DNA of 64,000 nt from Nocardia sp. BMG111209 (lineage in GTDB: Bacteria; Actinomycetota; Actinomycetes; Mycobacteriales; Mycobacteriaceae): positions 1,612,001 through 1,676,000 of the forward strand of contig NZ_KB907307.1 in assembly GCF_000381925.1 (NCBI RefSeq), in the 5' to 3' direction. Position 1 is the first letter of the stretch. Each line of letters starts with the position of its first letter. Positions 40,949-48,791 of this stretch are shown in pieces. A program made the position numbers and the translations under genes. The notes beneath the pieces are model-generated. The model saw nothing but the letters and a program-made list of their open reading frames with translations. It was not told the DNA's origin and searched no databases.

Positions 40949-42274
40949 ATGCCCCTGACTCGCCGCCACGCCCTCGCCGTCCTCGCCGCCGGGGGCGCCG
41001 CGGCGCTGGCCGCACCCGCCCTGCCCGCCGCGGCGGCCCCGGCCCCGGCGGAGGTGCCGGCGCTGGGCAACGGCTTCCTGTGGGGCGTGGCCAGCGCGGG
41101 CTTCCAGTGCGAAGGCCATGCGCCGGACAGCAATTGGGCCCGCTACGCGGCGAGTTCGGCGCACGAGCCGTATCGCGACTCGGTGGACTTCTTCACCCGC
41201 TACGAGCAGGACATCGCGCTGGCCGCCGGGCTCGGGGTCCGGGTGTACCGGTTCAGTGTGGAATGGGCACGGGTGCAACCACATCCGGACGGCTGGGACG
41301 AGACCGGTTTCGCGTTCTACGACCGGGTGCTGGATACGTTGTCCCGGTACGGGATCCGGCCCATGATCACCCTCGACCACTGGGTGTATCCGGGCTGGGC
41401 GGCCGATCGCGGCGGCTGGGCCGGCGCGGGGATGCTCGACGCGTGGCTTGCCAACGCGCGCACGGTGATCGATCGCTACGCGCGCCGTGATCCGTTGTGG
41501 GTCACCGTGAACGAGCCGGCCATGTACGTCCTCAACGAGGTCACCAACGGCGGTCTGACCGCCGCCGGTGTACCGGAGATGCAGCAGCGGCTGATCGCCG
41601 CGCACAACGGCGCCTACGACCACATCCACGCGGTGCAGCTCGGCGCTCTGGTCACCAGCAATATCGCCTATCTGGCGGGTACCGCCGAGCCGGCGGTCAA
41701 CGGGCCGATGCTCGACGCCATCGCGCCGAAACTCGATTTCGTCGGGATCGACTACTACTACGGGTTCACCCCGCAGTCGATCCAGCAGGTGTCGCCGGCG
41801 GATTTCGACCGGCTGTGGAATCTGCCGCTGCAACCGGAGGGCATCTACTACGCGCTGCGGCACTACGCGCACCGCTTCCCGGGGCTGCCGCTGTACGTGG
41901 TGGAGAACGGGATGCCGACCCGCGACGAACAGCCCCGCGCGGACGGATACCGCCGCGGCGACGATCTGCGCGACACGATCTACTGGGTGCAGCGCGCGGT
42001 CGCCAACGGACTGAACGTCCTCGGCTACAACTACTGGAGCCTCACCGACAACTACGAATGGGGTAGTTACACACCGCGTTTCGGGCTCTACAGCGTCGAT
42101 GTGCGCAACGGCGCCGCATTGGCCCGGCGGCCCACCGACGCGGTCGCCGCCTATACCGCGCTGATCCGAGACGGCGGTGTGCCGGCCGGTTACCGGCCCA
42201 CCCGCGGCCCGGACGACTGCTCGCTGGTCGACGCCCCGGACAGCTGTGCCGATCCGGTGACCGTGCCGCACTGA
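40949..42274 (+). CDS. Secreted GH1-family beta-glycosidase
   Basis: A 441-residue family GH1 enzyme with a Tat-like signal (LTRRHALAVLAAGGAAALAA). Acid/base Glu in LWVTVNEPAMYVLNE; nucleophile Glu in LYVVENGMPTRDE; further conserved ALGNGFLWGVASAGFQCEG, YRFSVEWARVQP and YNYWSLTDNYEWGSY. The GAGGA site precedes ATG. A C-terminal DDCSLVDAPDSCADPV, with two Cys, follows the barrel. A second secreted GH1 paralogue lies at 53922 with the same tail, so the two are a duplicated or repeatedly acquired pair. Confidence 0.92.
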   Translation: MPLTRRHALAVLAAGGAAALAAPALPAAAAPAPAEVPALGNGFLWGVASAGFQCEGHAPDSNWARYAASSAHEPYRDSVDFFTRYEQDIALAAGLGVRVYRFSVEWARVQPHPDGWDETGFAFYDRVLDTLSRYGIRPMITLDHWVYPGWAADRGGWAGAGMLDAWLANARTVIDRYARRDPLWVTVNEPAMYVLNEVTNGGLTAAGVPEMQQRLIAAHNGAYDHIHAVQLGALVTSNIAYLAGTAEPAVNGPMLDAIAPKLDFVGIDYYYGFTPQSIQQVSPADFDRLWNLPLQPEGIYYALRHYAHRFPGLPLYVVENGMPTRDEQPRADGYRRGDDLRDTIYWVQRAVANGLNVLGYNYWSLTDNYEWGSYTPRFGLYSVDVRNGAALARRPTDAVAAYTALIRDGGVPAGYRPTRGPDDCSLVDAPDSCADPVTVPH

Positions 42275-42475
42275 TCTCGCGCCCAGCGCCCGCACATCCG
42301 CCGCACAGCGGGTTCCCAGCCGGCGCACGGTAGCGGTTCATGGTTGTGATCGGCCCCAGGACCGCCGTCGGCGGGTGGTTTCTTGTCCAGTACCCTACGC
42401 CCGAGCTTGTCGGTCCCCGCCGATCCGACCTACCGTCACCGCTAGCGGGGGCCACACATTGGCGGAGGTGGATTC

Positions 42476-43534
42476 GTGGGTCGACGTGTCGTCGGGTTGT
42501 TCGCACCGCTGCTGGCCGTGGCCGCGCTCGTCCCGGCGGTGCCCGCGGCCGCGGATCAGCCCGGCCCGCCCGCGGTCGCCGCGGCGGTGATCGCCTCGGC
42601 CCGGCCGGCCGACGACGGCACCCGGATGACCAAGGCGGTCCCGAATCTGGACCGGTTCATCGATCTGACCGTGCACTCGGCGGCGATGGATTCCGACATC
42701 ACCGTGAAGATCCTGCGGGCCTCCGACACGTCGACACCGGCGCCGACGCTGTACCTGCTCAACGGGTCCAGCGGCGGCGACGGGGACGGTAACGGCGGGT
42801 GGACCGACCAGACCGACATGGTCGGCTTCTTCGCCGACAAGCAGGTGAACGTGGTGGTGCCCATCGGCGGTCGGGGCAGCTATTTCACCGATTGGCGCAA
42901 TGCCGATCCGGTGCTGGGCCGGCCGCTGTGGACCACCTTCCTCACCCAGGAACTGCCGCCGGTGATCGACTCGGCGCTGCACACCGACGGCGCGGCGGCG
43001 ATCGCGGGAGTGTCGATGTCGGGCACCTCGGTGTTCCAGCTGGCGATGGCCGCGCCGGGCCTGTACAAGGCGATCGGCTCCTACAGCGGGTGCGTGGAGA
43101 CCAGCAATCCGCAGGGTCAGGCGATGGTCGGCGCGGTGGTGGGCCGCTGGTCCGGTGATCCGGTGAACATGTGGGGGCCGCCGGGTGATCCGACCTGGGC
43201 GGCGATGGATCCCTATCTGCACGCGGATCTGTTGCGCGGCACCGCGATCTACGTGTCGAGCGGGACCGGGTGGCCGGGGCCGCTGGACACGATGGACGGT
43301 CCCGGTATCGGCGGCGATCCGGTCAAACTGATCGCGCAAATGCTCAGCGGCGCGCTGCTCGAGACGGTGACCGATACCTGTACGCACGGGTTGCAGGCCC
43401 GGTTCGCGGCGTTGCAGATTCCGGCGACCTTCCAGTTCCGGCCCACCGGAACGCATTCCTGGGGATATTGGCAGCAGGATCTGCACGATTCGTGGCCGAT
43501 GTTCGCCGACGCGCTCGGCGTCGACGCGTCGTGA
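42476..43534 (+). CDS. Antigen 85-like mycolyltransferase/esterase
   Basis: A 352-residue exported alpha/beta hydrolase of the Ag85 family, with signal peptide (LFAPLLAVAALVPAVPAAA). Family signs: LYLLNGSSGGDGDGNGGW (substrate loop), VVVPIGGRGSYFTDW, nucleophile Ser in IAGVSMSGTSVFQL, NMWGPPGDPTW, and catalytic His in GTHSWGYWQQDL. Members transfer mycolic acids to trehalose or arabinogalactan; this supports a mycolate-containing host. GTG start with GGAGGTG. A GT39-type gene follows, so both concern the cell envelope. Confidence 0.9.
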   Translation: MGRRVVGLFAPLLAVAALVPAVPAAADQPGPPAVAAAVIASARPADDGTRMTKAVPNLDRFIDLTVHSAAMDSDITVKILRASDTSTPAPTLYLLNGSSGGDGDGNGGWTDQTDMVGFFADKQVNVVVPIGGRGSYFTDWRNADPVLGRPLWTTFLTQELPPVIDSALHTDGAAAIAGVSMSGTSVFQLAMAAPGLYKAIGSYSGCVETSNPQGQAMVGAVVGRWSGDPVNMWGPPGDPTWAAMDPYLHADLLRGTAIYVSSGTGWPGPLDTMDGPGIGGDPVKLIAQMLSGALLETVTDTCTHGLQARFAALQIPATFQFRPTGTHSWGYWQQDLHDSWPMFADALGVDAS

Positions 43535-43607
43535 TCGGCGCGGCACTCTCAGAATTCTCCCAGGCTCGCGCCAGGATCCTCACCGGCAGAGGTGAGAGGC
43601 TCCCGCG

Positions 43608-45620
43608 GTGACAGCGACGACAGCCGACACGACCCTGCCCGAATCGACCGATTCCGTCCCGATCGACACCGCAGGTCCGCCACCTGCCCGCCGCTGGGAA
43701 CGCATCGCGCTGATCGTGCTGCTGCTCGGCACCGCCGTGGCCTATCTGTGGAACATCACCGTGAACGCGATGGGCAACAGCTTCTACGCCGCCGCGGCCT
43801 GGGCCGGCTCGCGCAGCTGGAAGGCGGTGCTGTTCGGTTCCCTGGACCCCTCGAACTTCATCACCGTCGACAAACCACCGGTCTCGCAGTGGGTGATGGG
43901 GATCTCGGGGCAGCTGTTCGGCTTCTCCAGCGCGTCGATGCTGGCACCCGAGGCGCTGATGGCCGTGGCCGCGGTCGCGCTGCTGTACGCGGCGGTCACC
44001 GGGGTGACCGGCAGCCGCGGCGCGGGCCTGCTGGCCGGGCTGGCGCTGGCGGTCACGCCGGTGGCGGCGTTGATGTTCCGGTTCAACAATCCCGACGCGG
44101 CGATGGTGCTGGCCATGACCGCGGCCGCCTGGTGCACCGTGCGGGCATTGCCGAAGGCGAGCGTGCGGTGGCTGGTATGGGCCGGTGTCGCACTGGGTTT
44201 CGCCTTCCTGGCCAAGATGCTCGAAGGGCTGATGGTGCTGCCCGCGCTGGCGCTGACCTATCTGCTGGTGGCGCCGGCCACGATCGGTAGGCGGGTGCTG
44301 CACCTGCTGGCCGCCGCGGTCGCGTTGATCGTGTCCTCGGGTTGGTATGTGCTGCTGACGATTCTGTGGCCGTCGTCCTCGCGGCCGTATCTGGCCGGGT
44401 CGACGAACGACACGTTCATGGATCTGGTGCTGGGCTACAACGGTTTCGCCCGCTACCTCGGTCACAACCATCACGGCCGCAATCCGTTCCAGGCGCCGCC
44501 GGGGTACGAGTTCCCCCGATTCGGTGGCGGCGGAGGCGGTTTCGGCGGTAACGGGACCGGTCCCACCCGAATGTTCGCCGGGGAGATCGGTTTCGAGATC
44601 TCCTGGCTGCTGCCCGCGGCGGTGGTGGCCTTCCTGCTGGTGCTGGTGTTGCGGTGGCGCGCGCCGCGCACCGATCTCGTGCGCGGTGCGGCGCTGCTGT
44701 TCGGGTTGTGGCTGCTGATCGACGCGGCCGCGTTCTCCGCGATGAAGGGCGGTATGCACGCCTACTACACGCTGGCGATCGCCCCGGCCGTGGCGGGCAG
44801 TGCGGCGCTCGGCGCGCACGAGGTGTGGCAGCGGCGCGGTACCGCGGCCGGCCGGGCCGGGGCCGCGGCGCTGGTGGCCGCCGGTGGTGTCTGGGGCTTC
44901 GTGCTGTTGCACCGCAACGCGAGCTGGCAGCCGTGGCTGCGCTGGACGATTCTGGCGGTGACCGTGCCGGCGGTGGTGGCGCTGCTGGCCACCGTGGCGC
45001 CGCCGGTAGCGCGGCGGGTGCCCGCGCGGGTGACAGCGCTGCTGCTGGCGCTCGGGCTGATCGCGGGACTGGCCGGGTCCACCGCGTACGCCGCGGCGAC
45101 GCTGCCGCAATCGCATACCGGCGGCGGGCCCTCGGTCGGCCCGGCGCGACCGGAATCGCAGTCCGGGATGTTCGCGATGTTCCGTAAGCAGCTCAACGCG
45201 TTGATGGGTGGTACCGATTACGATCCGCAGCTGGTGTCGATGCTGCAGGCCACGCATTCGCGCTGGTCGGCGGCCGTCGACCGGTCCGGTCCGGCCGCGG
45301 GGCTCGAGCTGGCCACCCGGACGCCGGTGATGGCGATCGGCGGATTCACCTCCGAGGATCCGGCCCCGACCCTGTCGCGGTTCCAGGATCTCGTTCGGTC
45401 CCACCAGATCTCGTACTACCTGGCCGCCGAGGTGAAGCTGCCCGACGGGTGGCGCACCGACAAGAACGCACCGAAACCCGATGCGGCGCCGTACAGTCCG
45501 GCCGCGGGCTGGTGGCATCCGGTCGGTGACGAGGACATCTACGACTGGGTCTCGGCGCACTATCCGGCCCGCCACCTGGACGGGCTGGCGGTCTACGACC
45601 TGACCGCCGACCCGCACTGA
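43608..45620 (+). CDS. GT39/ArnT-like membrane glycosyltransferase
   Basis: A 670-residue polytopic membrane protein with a first helix ERIALIVLLLGTAVAYLW and many helices to about residue 500. The catalytic loop FITVDKPPVSQWVMGISG carries the Asp of lipid-linked sugar transferases of the PMT/ArnT type. The Gly-rich loop at about residue 305 (GGGGGGFGGNGTG) and the C-terminal soluble part (ending VYDLTADPH) are typical of actinobacterial YkcB-like proteins. GTG start with AGAGG. Presumably adds a sugar to an envelope polymer. Confidence 0.88.
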   Translation: MTATTADTTLPESTDSVPIDTAGPPPARRWERIALIVLLLGTAVAYLWNITVNAMGNSFYAAAAWAGSRSWKAVLFGSLDPSNFITVDKPPVSQWVMGISGQLFGFSSASMLAPEALMAVAAVALLYAAVTGVTGSRGAGLLAGLALAVTPVAALMFRFNNPDAAMVLAMTAAAWCTVRALPKASVRWLVWAGVALGFAFLAKMLEGLMVLPALALTYLLVAPATIGRRVLHLLAAAVALIVSSGWYVLLTILWPSSSRPYLAGSTNDTFMDLVLGYNGFARYLGHNHHGRNPFQAPPGYEFPRFGGGGGGFGGNGTGPTRMFAGEIGFEISWLLPAAVVAFLLVLVLRWRAPRTDLVRGAALLFGLWLLIDAAAFSAMKGGMHAYYTLAIAPAVAGSAALGAHEVWQRRGTAAGRAGAAALVAAGGVWGFVLLHRNASWQPWLRWTILAVTVPAVVALLATVAPPVARRVPARVTALLLALGLIAGLAGSTAYAAATLPQSHTGGGPSVGPARPESQSGMFAMFRKQLNALMGGTDYDPQLVSMLQATHSRWSAAVDRSGPAAGLELATRTPVMAIGGFTSEDPAPTLSRFQDLVRSHQISYYLAAEVKLPDGWRTDKNAPKPDAAPYSPAAGWWHPVGDEDIYDWVSAHYPARHLDGLAVYDLTADPH

Positions 45621-45630
45621 GCGGGTCGGT

Positions 45631-45665
45631 ACGGCCGCGGGCACCGAATCGGTTCCCGCGGCCGT
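45631..45665. terminator. Long hairpin terminator between convergent genes
   Basis: ACGGCCGCGGG (45631-45641) pairs with CCCGCGGCCGT (45655-45665), with an inner ACCG/CGGT stem and an AAT loop: 15 pairs with one internal mismatch. It separates the convergent GT39 gene and peroxidase-fold gene. Confidence 0.8.
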
Positions 45666-45673
45666 GTGCCGGC

Positions 45674-46144
45674 TCAGGCGGCGGTCGCGGGCTGGACGAT
45701 CGCCGGGGGCTTCAGCACCACGGCGATGTTCATCCAGAATCCGGCCGAGGCGAGGACGACCGCCAGGGTCGCCTGGGCCTTCTCGTCGTAATGCCGTGCG
45801 ACCGTGGCGAACAGGTCGTCGGGTACCCGTTCGGCGCCGGGTGGGGTGGGGCCGAACACGGCCTCGGTGAGGGCGAGTGCGGCGCGTTCGGCCTCGCTGA
45901 AATACGGTGAGTCCCACCAGGTTACGACGGTGGCGAGGCGGTCCTCGGACTCCCCCGCCGCGCGCAGGCCGGCGGTGTGCCGGGTGACCTGGTAGCTGTT
46001 GCCGACGATCTGGCCGGCGCGCAGGAACATCAGGGTCGTGGTGTTCTCCGGGACGGATCCGTTGCCGACGGCCCGGACCAGGGCGGCGGCCACCTCCTGG
46101 ATCTCGGGTACGAGGGCGTTGGCGTCGGGGATACGTGCTGGCAT
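45674..46144 (-). CDS. Carboxymuconolactone decarboxylase-family protein without CxxC
   Basis: A 156-residue AhpD-fold protein: RAGQIVGNSYQVTRHTAGLR is the active-site helix, but the usual Cys-x-x-Cys is replaced, leaving only the conserved His. LALTEAVFGPTPP and the FWMNIAVVLKPP tail fit the AhpD fold. GGAGGACGAC precedes ATG. It lies 58 nt after the SigJ stop on the same strand: ECF41 sigma factors are regularly linked to such genes, so it is probably their target or partner. Confidence 0.87.
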   Translation of the reverse strand: MPARIPDANALVPEIQEVAAALVRAVGNGSVPENTTTLMFLRAGQIVGNSYQVTRHTAGLRAAGESEDRLATVVTWWDSPYFSEAERAALALTEAVFGPTPPGAERVPDDLFATVARHYDEKAQATLAVVLASAGFWMNIAVVLKPPAIVQPATAA

Positions 46145-46202
46145 GTCGTCCTCCGGACGAATCGTGGGTGGATGCGTGTCCGGCCGGTGCCGGGACGCAC
46201 CG

Positions 46203-47120
46203 CTATGACGGGGACGGGCTGCCGAAGGTGACCGAGTCGGGCCGATCGTCGAATCCGGGCAGGTCCAGGCGGTTCAGGCGGGCCGGATCGGACAGGATGT
46301 CGATCCCGACGATGCGGCCGGCGGCGACGGTGAAGCTCATCAGCGAGATCGGCCGGCCGTCGCGGACGCCGGCCAGGCCCGGGACGCCGTTGATCAGCAC
46401 CGGCCGGACGCCGGCGCCGGTGCTGGCGCGGCGGAACGCGGTGGCCTGGCTCGCGACCTGCGCGGCGCCGCGCAGGGTCCGCAGCGGTTCGGCGCCGGTG
46501 TCGGCGCGCAGCAGGACCTCCGGGTCGAGGATCGCCAGCAGTGCGTCGAAATCGCCGCCGGCGGCGGCGTTGCGGAACGCGTCGACGGCGCGGCGGTGTT
46601 CGACGGGGTCTCCGCCGGTGTGGGGGGCGGCCCGTACGCGCTGCCGGGCGCGGCTGGCGAGTTTCTTGGCCGCGCCGGGGGTGCGGTCCACCAGCGGGCC
46701 GATCTGCTCGAACGGCAGTCCGAACATGTCGTGCAGGACGAAGGCCAGGCGTTCGGCCGGGGTCAGCGATTCCAGGACGATCTGCAGGGCCAGGCCGACC
46801 GCGTCGGCCAGCAGCGCCTGATGTTCGGGATCGCCGCCGTCGTCGGGGCCGACGACCGGGTCGGGCAGGTGCGCGGGCAGTGGTTGCTCGGGGTGCGCGG
46901 TGCGGGTGCGCAACACGTCCAGGCACAGCCGGCCGACGACGGTGGTGAGCCATCCGGCCAGGTTCGCGATGTCGCCGGAACCGTTGCGCGACAGTCGCAG
47001 CCACGTTTCCTGGACGGCGTCGTCGGCCTCGGCGAGCGAGCCCAGCATCCGGTAGGCGACCGCGGTGAGCCGGGGGCGGTGGTATTCGAACTCGGCGGCC
47101 AGCAGGTCCTCGGGCGTCAC
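46203..47120 (-). CDS. sigJ: ECF41-family sigma factor SigJ
   Basis: A 305-residue extracytoplasmic sigma factor. Region 2 (HRPRLTAVAYRMLGSLAEAD, DAVQETWLRLSRN), region 4 (LTPAERLAFVLHDMFGLPFE, EQIGPLVDRTPGAAKKLASR) and a C-terminal SnoaL-like domain of about 100 residues (GGDFDALLAILDPEVLLRAD). This extra domain is the defining mark of ECF41 and acts as a built-in regulator in place of a separate anti-sigma factor. GTG at 47120 with an AAGGA site. An ECF41-type promoter (47166-47192) lies upstream, so it is autoregulated. Confidence 0.93.
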   Translation of the reverse strand: MTPEDLLAAEFEYHRPRLTAVAYRMLGSLAEADDAVQETWLRLSRNGSGDIANLAGWLTTVVGRLCLDVLRTRTAHPEQPLPAHLPDPVVGPDDGGDPEHQALLADAVGLALQIVLESLTPAERLAFVLHDMFGLPFEQIGPLVDRTPGAAKKLASRARQRVRAAPHTGGDPVEHRRAVDAFRNAAAGGDFDALLAILDPEVLLRADTGAEPLRTLRGAAQVASQATAFRRASTGAGVRPVLINGVPGLAGVRDGRPISLMSFTVAAGRIVGIDILSDPARLNRLDLPGFDDRPDSVTFGSPSPS

Positions 47121-47165
47121 GATGGCATTCCTTCCTCCGGGCGACTCGTCACGGTTCGCACCGTT

Positions 47166-47192
47166 GACGAATCGCGGCCGGGAAAGGTGACA
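47166..47192 (-). promoter_or_regulatory. ECF41-type promoter of sigJ
   Basis: On the minus strand TGTCACC (47186-47192), 16 bp, CGTC (47166-47169). The known ECF41 consensus is TGTCACA-N16-CGTC, so one base differs. It lies 46 nt upstream of the start codon. Confidence 0.8.
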
Positions 47193-47202
47193 GCCGCCGC
47201 GG

Positions 47203-47865
47203 TCACACCCGGCGCATCACCGAGACCACCTTGCCGAGTACGGCCGCCTGATCGCCGTCGAGGATCGGGTAGGCGGGGTTGCGGGGTTCGAGGTACACGT
47301 GGCCGTTGCGGCGGCGGTACACCTTCACCGTCGCCTCGCCGTCGATCATGGCGGCGACGATGTCGCCGGAGTGCGCCTCGTGCTGTTGCCGGACGACGAC
47401 CAGGTCACCGTCGCAGATGGCGGCGTCGATCATCGAATCGCCGCGCACCCGCAGCCCGAACACCGTGCCGCGGCCGACGAGGCTGCGGGAGACGGTGAGC
47501 AGGTCGTCGGTGTGCTCCTCGGCGAGGATCGGGGTACCGGCGGCGATGTCGCCGACCACGGGCACCGCGACCGAATCGCCGGTGTCCTGCGCACGGGTCG
47601 TGGCCGCGGTGCGCAGGAACAGCCGGACGTCGATCGGGCGGGTGACGCTGTCGCTGCGACGCAGGAAACCCTTGTCCTCCAGCGCTTTCAGATGTTTCGA
47701 AACCGTCGACGGGGAGCGCAGCCCGACCGCGTCGGCCAGTTCCCGGGTGCTGGGCGGATAGCCGTGGCGCACCACCCAGTCGCGAATCACGCCGAGGATG
47801 CGCTGTTGCCGCGGCGGCAGCATGCTGGTGTCGAGGTGCTCGAACGCGTCGTCGTATCCGGTCAC
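47203..47865 (-). CDS. lexA: LexA-like repressor (probable paralogue)
   Basis: A 220-residue LexA protein. N-terminal winged helix: YPPSTRELADAVGLRSPSTV and SKHLKALEDKGFLRR; self-cleavage site Ala109-Gly110 in VGDIAAGTPILAE; catalytic Ser144 in RVRGDSMIDAAI and Lys181 in GEATVKVYRR. All residues for autocleavage are present. The recognition helix and linker are unlike those of the main actinobacterial LexA, and no typical TCGAAC/GTTCGA SOS box is seen upstream. It may therefore be a second LexA-type repressor. Divergent from a TetR gene. Confidence 0.88.
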   Translation of the reverse strand: MTGYDDAFEHLDTSMLPPRQQRILGVIRDWVVRHGYPPSTRELADAVGLRSPSTVSKHLKALEDKGFLRRSDSVTRPIDVRLFLRTAATTRAQDTGDSVAVPVVGDIAAGTPILAEEHTDDLLTVSRSLVGRGTVFGLRVRGDSMIDAAICDGDLVVVRQQHEAHSGDIVAAMIDGEATVKVYRRRNGHVYLEPRNPAYPILDGDQAAVLGKVVSVMRRV

Positions 47866-47918
47866 CGGGGAATCGTAGTCACACCCGCCGCCGCGGCCCG
47901 GGGGCGGCCGGCTGTTCG

Positions 47919-47948
47919 GAGCAGCGATCACATTTGCATACGCTGCTC
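47919..47948. promoter_or_regulatory. Inverted repeat between lexA-like and tetR genes
   Basis: GAGCAGCG-N14-CGCTGCTC with perfect 8-bp arms and an AT-rich spacer. It lies 54 bp from the lexA-like start and 20 bp from the tetR start, so it could bind either divergent regulator. Confidence 0.55.
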
Positions 47949-47968
47949 TCGAGTGGCAGCCTGGACGG

Positions 47969-48682
47969 ATGGCCGCCACCACACCCCGGGCCCGCGCACG
48001 CGCCCGCACCATGGAAGACATCGTGCGCATCGGCCGCGAGCACCTGGCGCTGCACGGCGCGGCGGCGCTGTCGCTGCGGGCGGTCGCGCGTGATCTGGGA
48101 GTGGTGTCCTCGGCGATCTACCGGTACGTGCGCAGCCGGGACGAGTTGCTGACGCTGCTGGTGGTCGACGGCTACACCGAACTCGGCGACGTCGTCGACG
48201 CCGCGCTGGCCGCCGCGCCCGCCGATCCGCGCGCACGACTGCGAGCGCTGGGGCACGCGGTGCGGGACTGGGCGCTGGCCGAACCGGCCCGCTACGGCTT
48301 GCTGTTCGGTAGCCCGGTACCCGGTTACGAGGCGCCGGCCGAGCAGACCGTGGTCCCCGGCACCCGGGTGATCGTGGCGCTGCTGGGAGTGGTCGAGGAG
48401 GCCGCGGCCGCGGGCCTGCTGACCGAGCCCGCCGGATCCGGACCGCCGCGGGAGTCGCTGCGGGCCGATATCGCCGTCATCCGGGATCAGTTCGGGCTGC
48501 GGATGCCGGAGTGGGCGCTGGCCCGGACGCTGCCGGCGTGGTCGGCGTTGTTCGGCGCGGTGAGCTTCGACATCTTCGACATGTACGGCGCCGACACCTT
48601 CACCGACCGGTCCGCGGTCTTCGACTATCAACTGGACACCCTGTGCACGATGCTGGGGATCGGCGGCGCGGCGACCGGCTAG
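47969..48682 (+). CDS. TetR-family transcriptional regulator
   Basis: A 237-residue TetR protein: very Arg/Ala-rich N-terminus, helix-turn-helix LSLRAVARDLGVVSSAIYRY followed by VRSRDELLTLLV, and a TetR_C_13-type ligand domain (DPRARLRALGHAVRDWALAE). Divergent from the lexA-like gene with a perfect dyad in between. Its target is not clear, as the next gene on its strand is the separate LCP gene. Confidence 0.88.
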   Translation: MAATTPRARARARTMEDIVRIGREHLALHGAAALSLRAVARDLGVVSSAIYRYVRSRDELLTLLVVDGYTELGDVVDAALAAAPADPRARLRALGHAVRDWALAEPARYGLLFGSPVPGYEAPAEQTVVPGTRVIVALLGVVEEAAAAGLLTEPAGSGPPRESLRADIAVIRDQFGLRMPEWALARTLPAWSALFGAVSFDIFDMYGADTFTDRSAVFDYQLDTLCTMLGIGGAATG

Positions 48683-48791
48683 AACACGGTGCGGATGTGC
48701 ATTCCGTGCCGGGATCGTGCACGATGTCACAACCTGATGACGACAACTCTCAGTGTATCCACAGCACGGTGATGTGAGACTTGACGGCGAG

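Noticed and set aside
48753..48791. GTG 13 codons upstream for the LCP protein
   Set aside because: Possible, but there is no clear ribosome site, and the residues add nothing typical; the ATG at 48792 is kept.
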